A stretch of 64,000 nt of DNA from an uncultured Roseibium sp. (GTDB taxonomy: Bacteria > Pseudomonadota > Alphaproteobacteria > Rhizobiales > Stappiaceae): contig NZ_CANMFD010000003.1 in NCBI RefSeq assembly GCF_947496995.1, positions 62,001 through 126,000 of the forward strand, in the 5' to 3' direction. Positions 36,229 through 44,581 of the stretch are shown one piece after another (position 1 is the stretch's first letter; every line of letters begins with the position of its first letter). Below the pieces are notes generated by a model, which ran no database searches, was not told the DNA's origin, and saw only the letters and a program-made list of their open reading frames with translations. The position numbers and the translations under genes are program-made.

Positions 36229-37644
36229 ATGGCGGAAAAAACAACCCTGCTCCGGCGTTTCCAGGAAGGAAACCACCTGAAGTTCCTCGCGGTTCTCCTG
36301 AAGCCCTTTGTCGGCGCCTACCGGGTATTTTCCCGGTTGATGTACCGGATCATGCCGAAGGGTCTCTTCACCCGGACGTTTCTGATCATCCTTGCCCCCA
36401 TCGTGATCCTCCAGTCGGTCCTGGTTTTCGTCTTCATGGAGCGTCACTATCAGCTGGTTTCCCGCCGGATGTCGGAAGCGGTGGTCCGGGAGATCGCAGC
36501 CGTTGTTTTCGTGCTGGAAAATTATCCGCAGGATGACGACAACCGCAAGGTCGAGGAGCTCGCCTCACGCGCGCTTGGCATGTCTATGACCGTCATGCCG
36601 CTGGAACCGCTGCCGCCTCCAACGCCCAAGCCGTTCTTCGATGTCATCGACCAGGAACTGAGTCTTGCCATCAGCCAACGGATCGGCAAACCCTTCTGGA
36701 TCGATACGGTCGGCCGCTCCCGCTTTGTGGAAATTCGCATTCAGCTCACCGATTCCATCCTGAGGATTTTCACCCGGCGCAGCCAGACCTATGCCTCCAA
36801 CTCGCATATCTTCCTGGTCTGGATGTTCTCCACCTCGCTTGTTCTGGTGATTGTCGCCCTACTCTTTCTGCGCAACCAGATCCGCCCGATCATCCGTCTG
36901 GCCAATGCCGCTGAGGCTTTCGGCAGGGGGCGCCCGGCTGCGGATTTCCGGGCCAGCGGCGCCCGCGAGGTACGCCGCGCCAGCCTGGCCTTCATCGACA
37001 TGCGCCGCCGCATCGAACGCCAGATCGAGCAACGCACAACGATGCTGGCCGGCGTCAGTCACGATCTGAGGACCATCCTGACGCGCCTGCGACTACAGCT
37101 CGCCTTTCTGGCCGAGACCCCTGAAAGCGATGCCATGCGCAAGGACGTCGACGAGATGAGCCATATGCTGGAGGATTATCTTGCCTTTGCCAGCGGTGAT
37201 GGCGACGAAGAAGTCCAGACGACCGACATGGCGCTTCTTCTTGAGGAACTGGAAGAGGAAGCCGAAATCTCCGGCTATTCCGTGACCACCCGCATCGAAG
37301 GGCCTCTCGACGTCGAAGTGAGACGCATTTCGATGAAACGCTGTCTCGCCAACCTCGTCACCAACGCCTGCAAATACGGCACCCAGGTCGAAATCTCTGC
37401 CGGGATCGAGGGAAACTGGCTTGTCATCACCATTGACGATGACGGCCCCGGCATTCCCGAAGATCAGCGCGATATGGCCTTCCGGGCGTTTCACCGGCTG
37501 GACCTGGCCCGCAACCAGGACCAGACCGGCAGCGGCCTCGGCCTTGCGATCGCCCGCGACATCGCCCGCGGCCACGGCGGCGAACTCTACCTGGAAGACA
37601 GCCCGCTGGGAGGGCTGAGAACACGGCTGAGATTGCCGGCGTAA
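36229..37644 (+). CDS. Sensor histidine kinase, EnvZ-like
   Basis: A 471-residue membrane kinase. Two helices (about 47-70 and 194-214) enclose a periplasmic domain of about 120 residues, followed by a HAMP linker. The phosphorylated His278 lies in VSHDLRTILTRLRLQ; the usual Pro after Arg-Thr is Ile here. The ATPase part has the N box (NLVTNACKYG), G1 (DDDGPGIP), the F region (FRAFHRLD) and G2 (GSGLGLAIARD). ATG 36229 follows the regulator stop by four bases. The pair forms a two-component system. Confidence 0.92.
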   Translation: MAEKTTLLRRFQEGNHLKFLAVLLKPFVGAYRVFSRLMYRIMPKGLFTRTFLIILAPIVILQSVLVFVFMERHYQLVSRRMSEAVVREIAAVVFVLENYPQDDDNRKVEELASRALGMSMTVMPLEPLPPPTPKPFFDVIDQELSLAISQRIGKPFWIDTVGRSRFVEIRIQLTDSILRIFTRRSQTYASNSHIFLVWMFSTSLVLVIVALLFLRNQIRPIIRLANAAEAFGRGRPAADFRASGAREVRRASLAFIDMRRRIERQIEQRTTMLAGVSHDLRTILTRLRLQLAFLAETPESDAMRKDVDEMSHMLEDYLAFASGDGDEEVQTTDMALLLEELEEEAEISGYSVTTRIEGPLDVEVRRISMKRCLANLVTNACKYGTQVEISAGIEGNWLVITIDDDGPGIPEDQRDMAFRAFHRLDLARNQDQTGSGLGLAIARDIARGHGGELYLEDSPLGGLRTRLRLPA

Positions 37645-37659
37645 GACTGTTCTTACGCC
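37638..37659. terminator. Hairpin at kinase / csaA convergence
   Basis: A perfect 9-bp stem GGCGTAAGA / TCTTACGCC with a CTGT loop that includes the kinase stop codon. No T-run on either side. Confidence 0.5.
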
Positions 37660-38001
37660 CTAATAAAGCCGCCCGCCGATCGGCACGTCCTTGTCCGGGG
37701 TCAGCAGGACGACTTCGCCATCCTCGTCCGGAACGCCGAGGGTGAGAACTTCGGACATGACGGGACCGATCTGGCGCGGAGGAAAATTGACCACCGCCAT
37801 CACCAGCTTGCCGACCAGCTCGCCCGGTGTGTAGTGCTTCGTGATCTGCGCGGAGGTCTTCTTGACGCCGATATCCGGACCAAAGTCGATCCGCATCTTG
37901 TAGGCGGGCTTGCGCGCTTCGGGAAAATTCTCGGCCTCGACAATACGGCCGACGCGCACATCCACTTTCAGAAAATCGTCAAAACTGATCTGGTCGCTCA
38001 C
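37660..38001 (-). CDS. csaA: tRNA-binding protein CsaA
   Basis: A 113-residue homodimeric protein with the EMAP/tRNA-binding OB fold, believed to bind the tRNA elbow and to act as an export chaperone. It opens FDDFLKVDVRVGRIVEAE and has KKTSAQITKHYTP, MAVVNFPPRQIGP and SEVLTLG in the family order. I chose GTG 38001 because GGAG lies eight bases upstream; the frame extends 19 codons more but there is no match there. Confidence 0.9.
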   Translation of the reverse strand: MSDQISFDDFLKVDVRVGRIVEAENFPEARKPAYKMRIDFGPDIGVKKTSAQITKHYTPGELVGKLVMAVVNFPPRQIGPVMSEVLTLGVPDEDGEVVLLTPDKDVPIGGRLY

Positions 38002-38099
38002 GAAACATACTCCTTTTGAGAGCGACCATGGCCGGTCAACAAGGACCGTGCAAGACACAGGCAGCCGTTCAGCGACTTTTTGCGACAGACCTGTGGCCG

Positions 38100-38798
38100 T
38101 CAGGCACTTGCGGGGGCTTCTGCGTCGACGCCGGCATCCTGATCCGGTTCACCGTCCCGGCCTCGGCGACTCCTGCCGCCCGAGGATGCTTTTTTCAGGA
38201 ATGAACGCAGTCCCCTGGCAAGGCTCTCCACACCGTTCAAACGCTTCATGAAGGAGGAGCCCTTGTCCAGTTCCTTGTCGAGCCGTGCCATCGTGCGGGG
38301 CATGCCTTCATCGGCCTCGTCCAGCCAGACATCGACCACACGGGCGAATGCGACAGCCAGCGCCTGTCCGACGATGGTCGCCTTCACACCGGAAACATCG
38401 ATACCGGCTGCAATCAGCATCCATTTCTGGGAACGCACCGCCAGCCGGTTGAAATCAAGCGCAAGTCCAGGATCGTGACGCGCCGCGTCATGCAGCGCCC
38501 TGACAGCCTCCTTGTGCGGGGCAAGCGCGTCGATCCGTGTCATCAGGACATCGAACAGCCGGTCGCGCGGTGGCTGATCGCCCATGTCCGCGTCCACCCC
38601 ATCAAGAACCGTTGTGTCGATCTTCTCCACGAATGCAGCGACAAGCTGAAGTTTCGAAGCGTAAGCGCTGCGCATCTCCGAGAGCTTCACCTTCGCCGTC
38701 TCGGCAATCATTGGCAGCGAGACATCCTCATAAGGATGCTCGGACAACAGCTCCAAGAACGTTTGAAGGATTTTCTGCCTGGTTTTAGCGGTTGCCAT
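38100..38798 (-). CDS. TetR-like transcriptional regulator
   Basis: A 232-residue protein. The first 50 residues form a TetR-type helix-turn-helix (RQKILQTFLELLSEHPYEDVS with PMIAETAKVKLSEMRSAY). The rest is helical and ligand-binding, and the last 35 residues are Gly/Arg and acidic, low-complexity sequence. The helix after the HTH is somewhat COQ9-like, so a lipid-related role is an alternative. It is divergent from the DUF892 gene, across about 280 bases that hold an EcfG-type promoter. Confidence 0.75.
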   Translation of the reverse strand: MATAKTRQKILQTFLELLSEHPYEDVSLPMIAETAKVKLSEMRSAYASKLQLVAAFVEKIDTTVLDGVDADMGDQPPRDRLFDVLMTRIDALAPHKEAVRALHDAARHDPGLALDFNRLAVRSQKWMLIAAGIDVSGVKATIVGQALAVAFARVVDVWLDEADEGMPRTMARLDKELDKGSSFMKRLNGVESLARGLRSFLKKASSGGRSRRGRDGEPDQDAGVDAEAPASA

Positions 38799-38916
38799 GA
38801 GAAGGTCTCCAGTTGGTCTTCACACCTTAAGATAGGAAACCTGCTCTCCTGAGGAAAGGGCGGCACCGTGCCACGGGTCCGGCGATCCTTTCCCCGATCA
38901 TTCTTCACGACAGGCT

Positions 38917-38942
38917 GGAACCAGAGTCGACGCCGCTGCGTT
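38917..38942 (+). promoter_or_regulatory. EcfG (general stress) promoter candidate
   Basis: GGAAC, 17 bases, CGTT: an exact match to the consensus for the alphaproteobacterial general stress sigma factor EcfG (GGAAC-N16/17-CGTT). It lies 137 bases before a DUF892 ferritin-like gene, and such genes are often under this control. Confidence 0.7.
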
Positions 38943-39078
38943 GATTGCCTGAAGGATGCGGCCCGGTCCGGCGCCTTGCAGTCCCGCCACGGTCGCTGCA
39001 GCCCGGCCGGGTCGCAGCCTTTCAGAAACCGACCGTCAGAAGCGTCCACCAGATCACTACCGCGAGGAGAGAAACCCC

Positions 39079-39552
39079 ATGAAAACGCTTGCCGATGCAT
39101 TCGAACATACGCTGCAGGACATCTATTACGCCGAGCAGCAACTCACAAAAGCCATGCCGAAGCTCCAGGAAGCAGCCAACGGCAAAAAACTCAAGGACGT
39201 GATCGGCGATCACCTTGAAGAGACCAAAACCCAGGTCAAGACGCTCGAGCAGGTTTTCAAGTCGCTCGGCAAAAAGGCTTCCGGTGAAAAATGCGACGCT
39301 ATCGAGGGTCTTCTGAAGGAAACCGACGGCATAATCGCCGAAGCCAGCGGCACTGCGAAAAACGCAGCGCTTGTCGCCGCCTGCCAGGCTGTCGAACACT
39401 ATGAGATTGCCCGCTACGGCACCTTGCGTGAATGGGCGAAGGTTCTCGGCCACGACGAGGCGCACGACCTGCTGACCGGAATTCTCGACCAGGAAAAGGC
39501 TGCCAACAGCAAGCTGACCGGTCTGGCAGTCGCCGCAATCAACGAGCAGTAA
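39079..39552 (+). CDS. DUF892 ferritin-like (YciE-type) stress protein
   Basis: A 157-residue protein with a four-helix ferritin-like fold. The N-terminus (TLADAFEHTLQDIYYAEQQL) holds the Glu/Tyr cluster of the di-iron-like site, with further Glu-His pairs in AVEHYEIARYG and LDQEKAANSKL. DUF892 proteins are induced in stress and their chemistry is unclear. GAGGAGA lies just before ATG 39079. The EcfG-type promoter upstream and the hairpin downstream make a monocistronic unit. Confidence 0.88.
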   Translation: MKTLADAFEHTLQDIYYAEQQLTKAMPKLQEAANGKKLKDVIGDHLEETKTQVKTLEQVFKSLGKKASGEKCDAIEGLLKETDGIIAEASGTAKNAALVAACQAVEHYEIARYGTLREWAKVLGHDEAHDLLTGILDQEKAANSKLTGLAVAAINEQ

Positions 39553-39568
39553 ACGCATCACCATGCCG

Positions 39569-39600
39569 GATGAAGCGCGCTTGAAAATGCGCGCTTCATC
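39569..39600 (+). terminator. Hairpin after the DUF892 gene
   Basis: A perfect 12-bp stem GATGAAGCGCGC / GCGCGCTTCATC with loop TTGAAAAT. No T-run follows, so termination is likely but not certain. Confidence 0.6.
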
Positions 39601-39662
39601 GCCCCAGCCGTCAGCGCCTGAAACCATGGCTCAGTTAAACAAAGAAGACGACGCCGGCAGGA

Positions 39663-40481
39663 TCAGCCTGCCAGTTCCTTCGCCCGCCGGACCGCTTCCG
39701 CAACGGCCTCGGTCATGATCGGCTGCAAGCCGCCGGTTCCCATCAGAACCTCCAGCGCTGCCGCCGTCGTTCCGTTCGGGCTGGTGACATTCTTGCGAAG
39801 AACCGAAGGATGCTCGCCGGAGCGGCGCATCAGTTCCCCCGCACCATAGACAGTCGCAATGGCAAGTTCGTCGGCGAGATCATCGGGAAGCCCGGCCTGC
39901 CTGCCTGCCTCGCTCAGAGTCTCAGCAAGATAGAACACGTAGGCAGGACCCGACCCGCTGACACCCGTAACCAGATCGATCTGGTCCTCGCTGTCCAGCC
40001 AGACCACCTTCCCAATAGCGCCCAGAAGCCGGTCGACGTCTTTTTTGCTCTCGTCTGAAACCGCCGCCGTTGGATAAACCGCGGTGATCCCCCGTTTGAC
40101 CATCGCCGGTGTATTCGGCATGCAGCGGCAAACCGGTACGCTCCCGAACACGGATTCGAATTTCGAAACCGGTGTCCCGGCCGCAATGGAAAGCACGAGC
40201 GTATCCGGCGCCACCGCCGACTTCAGAGCGGGCAGGACATCGTCCATCATCTGCGGTTTGACGGCGACAAGAACAATGCCCGCGCGCAAGTCATCGGGTA
40301 TGACGGTTACATGCCGGATACCGTATTGTTTCAGAAGCGCAGCCATTGGCCCGGACAGATACGGGTCGCATACCATGAGGGCGGAAGTGTCTATCCCTTC
40401 CGCCACCCAGCCTGACAACATTGCACCTCCCATCTTGCCGGCTCCGACAAGAAGGAAGGGCCTCTCTTTTGAAAAACTCAT
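39663..40481 (-). CDS. proC: Pyrroline-5-carboxylate reductase
   Basis: ProC reduces pyrroline-5-carboxylate to proline with NADPH. The 272-residue protein has the Rossmann motif (LLVGAGKMGGAMLSGW), VAVKPQMMDDVLP, CMPNTPAMVKRGITA and the C-terminal GSGPAYVFYLAE and VTSPNGTTAAAL (family signature). Its ATG overlaps the TGA of the YbjN-like gene (ATGA), so the two are co-translated. Confidence 0.95.
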   Translation of the reverse strand: MSFSKERPFLLVGAGKMGGAMLSGWVAEGIDTSALMVCDPYLSGPMAALLKQYGIRHVTVIPDDLRAGIVLVAVKPQMMDDVLPALKSAVAPDTLVLSIAAGTPVSKFESVFGSVPVCRCMPNTPAMVKRGITAVYPTAAVSDESKKDVDRLLGAIGKVVWLDSEDQIDLVTGVSGSGPAYVFYLAETLSEAGRQAGLPDDLADELAIATVYGAGELMRRSGEHPSVLRKNVTSPNGTTAAALEVLMGTGGLQPIMTEAVAEAVRRAKELAG

Positions 40482-40978
40482 GCTTCTCCTGCGGTTTCAA
40501 ACAAGGCCGTGTCCATGGCCTGGGAAGCCGAATGACCGGCCCAGACGACGAACTGGAAGGCTTGATAGAAACGCTCGCAGTTTTCAAGCGCATTTGTCAG
40601 CATGGCTTCGATCTGCGCCGAAGAGGCTTCCGCGCCTCCGGCCAGAATGAGCGACTGGCGGAACATGACGACGTTCTCCTTGTGCCAGAGATCGAAGTGC
40701 CCCATCCAGAGCTGCTCGTTCACAAGCGCCAGCAGGCGGACGACTTCCGTCTTGCGGAGTTCCGTGACCTTGAGGTCGAAGGCGCAGGCGAGATGCAGCG
40801 CCTCCACATCTTCCATCCACGAGAAAGAGACATGATAGTCACACCAGCTGCCACCAAGGGAGATGGTGATCTCGTCGTCGTCCGACCGTTCGAAAGTCCA
40901 GTCGTTCAGAGCCGCGACGGTTTCTATTGTGTCAACGGGATTGCCAGGTCGCTCGAAGTCGATTTCGATGAGGCTCAT
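40478..40978 (-). CDS. YbjN domain protein
   Basis: A 166-residue protein of the YbjN family. The pattern FSWMEDVEALHLACAFDLKV, KTEVVRLLALVNEQLWMGHF and a final helix-rich part is typical; the fold resembles that of type III secretion chaperones. Family members act as modest regulators or sensors, but the role is not clear. ATG 40978 is used; the frame is open upstream without family matches. It heads a two-gene operon with proC. Confidence 0.85.
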   Translation of the reverse strand: MSLIEIDFERPGNPVDTIETVAALNDWTFERSDDDEITISLGGSWCDYHVSFSWMEDVEALHLACAFDLKVTELRKTEVVRLLALVNEQLWMGHFDLWHKENVVMFRQSLILAGGAEASSAQIEAMLTNALENCERFYQAFQFVVWAGHSASQAMDTALFETAGEA

Positions 40979-41321
40979 GTGCCTACTCCCTTTCGAGCCG
41001 GGGCCGAATACCCGATCAGGAAAACCGGGCGGACCGCCGGGAAATGTCCCATGCCGGAGGAGCAAAACGCGTCCCTTGCTGGTCCTTGGAGCGAACCGGT
41101 TCCGTCTTGCTCCGACGAATCCCTGTTACCTATGAGTATAGGAGCAAGATTGATTTAAGGGATACATACCATTTCTGCCCCGAAAGCCGAATCTTGTGGA
41201 CGACACAGCGTCAATTTTCAGCACATTGCTCAAAAGCAACGCATTTCCGCCAAGTGCACTGGTCGCATTTCTGTCACGAACTATGAACAGAAATCGGTCA
41301 CATCCGCGTCAGCGAGCCGCG
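40979..41321. other. Intergenic gap, ybjN-like / ubiK
   Basis: About 343 bases between two minus-strand genes. I see no supported ORF, repeat or promoter. Short frames on the plus strand lack ribosome-binding sites. Confidence 0.4.
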
Positions 41322-41588
41322 TCAGGCGCCCTTGCCACCGGCGGCACCTGTTTTTTCCAGCTTCGCGAGCCGCGATTCGAGCTCTTCGGCCTTGTCGAGC
41401 GCACGCACGGCCATCTCCTTGACGGCTTCATGTTCTTCCCGCGAGACCATATCCATATCGGACAGGAAACGCTCGGCCTGTGCCTTGAATGCGGTTTCCA
41501 CTTCACGGCGCGCCCCCTGGGCGACACCGGCGGCGTCAGTCATCAGCTTCGCGAAATCGTCGAGAATACGGTTCGGGCCCTGGGTCAT
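41322..41588 (-). CDS. ubiK: UbiK family accessory factor (BMFP)
   Basis: An 88-residue protein with the BMFP (DUF526) domain: ILDDFAKLMTDAAGVAQGA, a middle amphipathic helix, and a C-terminal coiled coil (ALDKAEELESRLAKLEK). Family members assist ubiquinone biosynthesis under aerobic conditions and can bind lipids. ATG 41588 has AAGGAGG five bases upstream, so the start is secure; longer upstream readings are not used. It is divergent from lgt. Confidence 0.88.
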   Translation of the reverse strand: MTQGPNRILDDFAKLMTDAAGVAQGARREVETAFKAQAERFLSDMDMVSREEHEAVKEMAVRALDKAEELESRLAKLEKTGAAGGKGA

Positions 41589-41756
41589 GTGACCCTCCTT
41601 GGTCAGGAACAAACTTACACCTGAGAGGTATGTGGGAATGGCCTGAACTTCAAGAACCAATTCCGCCCGCGTGCTTGACGGATCGAACAAGATCGCGCAT
41701 GCGTTGCGCCGGGCTTTGCCCTGCTCTTTCAGGACAAAAACAAAGAAGGTTATGCC

Positions 41757-42590
41757 GTGCCGCCCTTACTCGTCCTGCCGTTCCCCGCCATCGACCCGGT
41801 CATTGTTGAATTCGGTCCCTTCGCCCTGCGCTGGTATGCGCTGGCCTACATCGTCGGCATCATTCTGGCCTGGCGCTACATGCGCGCTCTTGTCCTCAAC
41901 CACCGGCTCTGGGGCAGCATCGGCAGGCCGTCCCTCGCCCAGCTCGACGACTTCGTCCTCTGGGGAACCCTCGGCATCATCATCGGCGGCCGTCTCGGGT
42001 ACGTGCTCTTCTACAATCCGGCTTATTATCTCGCCAATCCGATGGACGCATTCGCGATCTGGACCGGAGGCATGTCGTTCCATGGCGGTTTCGCCGGCAC
42101 GGTGATCGCCATGATGCTGTTCGCCTGGAGCCGGGGCGTCTCCGTCTGGACCCTGTTCGATCTGGCGGGCTGCGCGGCGCCGATCGGGCTTTTCTTCGGA
42201 CGGATCGCCAACTTCATCAATTCCGAATTATGGGGCCGCCCCTCGGATGTGCCCTGGGCCTTTGTCTTTCCCAATGGCGGTCCTGATGCCCGCCATCCCA
42301 GCCAGCTCTACGAAGCCGCGCTTGAGGGGCTTGTCCTGTTCCTCGTGCTGCGTCTGCTCAGCCACCGTTTCAAGCTTCTGAAAAAGCCGGGATTTCTCGC
42401 CGGAGCCTTTGCCTGCGGCTACGGCATTGCCCGTTCGATCTCGGAACTTTTCCGGGTTCCCGATGCCCATATCGGTTATCTGGGCGGCTTTTTCACCATG
42501 GGCATATTGCTGTCGCTGCCGATGATCCTGGGCGGACTGGCCGCGATGATCTGGGCGTCATCCCGCAATTCCGCCGCCACAGCCGGGTAA
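41757..42590 (+). CDS. lgt: Prolipoprotein diacylglyceryl transferase
   Basis: Lgt transfers diacylglycerol from phosphatidylglycerol to the lipobox cysteine, the first step of lipoprotein maturation in the inner membrane. The 277-residue protein has the family signature GRIANFINSELWGRPSD, as well as WTGGMSFHGGFAGT, HPSQLYEA and GYGIARSISELFR. GTG is the start, with AAGAAGG seven bases upstream. It leads an operon with the midA-like and pgeF genes. Confidence 0.95.
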   Translation: MPPLLVLPFPAIDPVIVEFGPFALRWYALAYIVGIILAWRYMRALVLNHRLWGSIGRPSLAQLDDFVLWGTLGIIIGGRLGYVLFYNPAYYLANPMDAFAIWTGGMSFHGGFAGTVIAMMLFAWSRGVSVWTLFDLAGCAAPIGLFFGRIANFINSELWGRPSDVPWAFVFPNGGPDARHPSQLYEAALEGLVLFLVLRLLSHRFKLLKKPGFLAGAFACGYGIARSISELFRVPDAHIGYLGGFFTMGILLSLPMILGGLAAMIWASSRNSAATAG

Positions 42591-42594
42591 GACC

Positions 42595-43689
42595 ATGCCG
42601 GCCCTCTCTCTGAAGGACAGGATCAAGGCCCGCATATCCGCCGAAGGACCTCTTTCTGTCGCCGAGTACATGTCGATCTGCCTCGGTGATCCCGAGGCGG
42701 GCTATTACACGACGCGGGAGCCTTTCGGCGCGAGCGGCGATTTCATCACCGCGCCCGAAGTCAGCCAGATGTTTGGCGAACTGATCGGCGCATCCTGTCT
42801 GGCCGCCTACGAAGCCATGGGTGCCTCCGAACGGTTTCAGCTCGTGGAACTGGGACCGGGCCGCGGAACCCTGATGGCGGACCTGCTGCGCGTAGCCGCA
42901 CTGCGCCCGGCATTCCTGAAGGCAGCCAGCCTGTCCCTCGTCGAGACAAGCCCGCGCCTTCGCGAAATCCAGCAGGAGACTTTGGCCGGGGCACCGCTCG
43001 AACCGGACTTCCGGACCACAGTCGCGGATATCCCCGATGGTCCGCTGATTCTGGTCGCCAATGAATTCTTCGATGCGCTGCCGATCCATCAGTTCGTCAA
43101 AACCGGGGACGGTTGGCGCGAACGCCGGATCGGCCTGTCGGAGGACGGCAGTCTCATCTTCGGCGCCGGCACCGCCAGGCTTTCCGATGACGCCATCCCG
43201 GCCCGTATTGCCGGTTCTGCCGAAGGCACGATCCTCGAAACCCAACCTGCCGCAAACGCCATAGCCGAAGCCATCGGCGCGCGGATTGCCGAACACGGCG
43301 GGGCCGCGATTTTCATCGATTACGGCTATCTGAAAACCGCCCCCGGCGACACGCTGCAGGCCCTTTACAGGCATCAATTCGACGATGTTCTGGCGCACCC
43401 CGGCGAGGCAGATCTGACGGCGCATGTGAATTTCGACGCATTGGCCGCGGCGGCTGTAAGAGGCGGAGCGACAGCACTTCCGCCAATGTCACAGGGGGAT
43501 TTTCTCCTGAAGTCCGGACTTCTGGAGCGGGCCGGGGCCCTCGGTGCGGGAAAATCCCGCGAAGAGCAGGAAGCGATCCACGACGCGGTCGAACGTCTGG
43601 CAGCCCCCGCCAAGATGGGCGATCTCTTCAAGGTTCTGGCTGTGACAGGCGCGGGAATATCGTTTCCGCCGTTTGACAGCGCGCCGTGA
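42595..43689 (+). CDS. MidA/NDUFAF7-like SAM-dependent methyltransferase
   Basis: A 364-residue class I methyltransferase of the COG1565 family. The SAM loop is VELGPGRGTLMADLL; the N-terminus has AEYMSICLGDPEAGYYTTREPFGASGDFITAPEVSQ split by short gaps, and the middle has ANEFFDALPIHQ. In mitochondria the relative NDUFAF7 methylates an arginine of a complex I subunit; in bacteria the role is inferred. It starts 4 bases after lgt. Confidence 0.9.
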   Translation: MPALSLKDRIKARISAEGPLSVAEYMSICLGDPEAGYYTTREPFGASGDFITAPEVSQMFGELIGASCLAAYEAMGASERFQLVELGPGRGTLMADLLRVAALRPAFLKAASLSLVETSPRLREIQQETLAGAPLEPDFRTTVADIPDGPLILVANEFFDALPIHQFVKTGDGWRERRIGLSEDGSLIFGAGTARLSDDAIPARIAGSAEGTILETQPAANAIAEAIGARIAEHGGAAIFIDYGYLKTAPGDTLQALYRHQFDDVLAHPGEADLTAHVNFDALAAAAVRGGATALPPMSQGDFLLKSGLLERAGALGAGKSREEQEAIHDAVERLAAPAKMGDLFKVLAVTGAGISFPPFDSAP

Positions 43690-43806
43690 TCCCCTCAAGG
43701 ATCAATCGCTGCAAAACGAATCCTGTTCGAAACATCTGGAGAGCGGTCAGTTATCCGCTTTCTGGTGTTCCAATGACAAGCAGGTCGATCTGGTCCGGAG
43801 ACCCGT

Positions 43807-44571
43807 ATGAGAATTGAAGCAGACGCATTGAAGCTCGAAGGCCTCGGCCACGGCTTTTTCACCCGGCAGGGCGGCGTCTCGAACGGCATTTATGAAAGTC
43901 TGAATCTCGGCCTCGGTTCGGATGACGAGCGCAGCAGGGTTCTGGAGAACCGCAGACGGGCCGCCGATGCAGTTGGCGTTGTCCCGGAGAACCTGCTTTC
44001 CCCCTATCAGATCCACTCACCGGACGTAATCACGGTTACAGGCCCCTGGGAGGACGCTGCGGACAGGAAAGCCGACGCGCTCGTCACAAGCACGCCGGGA
44101 CTGGCCATCGGAGTTCTGACGGCCGACTGCGGCCCGGTGCTTTTCGCGGACCCCGCAGCGCGCGTCGTCGGAGCCGCCCATGCAGGCTGGAAAGGCGCCT
44201 TGACCGGAGTTCTCCTGAACACGGTCGTCGCCATGGAAGCGTTGGGTGCGACAAGAAACGGTATCACCGCGGTCCTCGGGCCGACGATATCCCGCCAGGC
44301 CTATGAAGTCGGTCCGGAATTCCGCGAACGGTTCCTTCAGGACGCCTCCCGCAATACGGAATATTTCCAGCCGTCCGAGCGGGAAAATCATTTCATGTTC
44401 GACCTGCCTGCCTTCATCAGGGACAGACTTGAGCGACTGAACCTTGGCGAGGTCACGGACCTCGCACTATGCACTTACGGCGACGAGACCCGTTTTTTCT
44501 CCTACCGCCGCACCACCCACCGCAAGGAACCGGACTATGGCCGCCAGATCAGCGCGATCGTTCTGAGATAG
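43807..44571 (+). CDS. pgeF: Peptidoglycan editing factor PgeF
   Basis: A laccase-domain (YfiH) protein of 254 residues. PgeF removes misincorporated serine-containing peptides from peptidoglycan precursors. The metal or active-site residues are the His in YQIHSPDV, the Cys in LTADCGPVLFAD and the His in AAHAGWKGAL; the C-terminus has CTYGDETRFFSYRRTTHRKE split over a few residues. GGAG lies ten bases upstream of the ATG. It is ten bases before the M24 gene. Confidence 0.92.
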   Translation: MRIEADALKLEGLGHGFFTRQGGVSNGIYESLNLGLGSDDERSRVLENRRRAADAVGVVPENLLSPYQIHSPDVITVTGPWEDAADRKADALVTSTPGLAIGVLTADCGPVLFADPAARVVGAAHAGWKGALTGVLLNTVVAMEALGATRNGITAVLGPTISRQAYEVGPEFRERFLQDASRNTEYFQPSERENHFMFDLPAFIRDRLERLNLGEVTDLALCTYGDETRFFSYRRTTHRKEPDYGRQISAIVLR

Positions 44572-44581
44572 GGAGACACCG

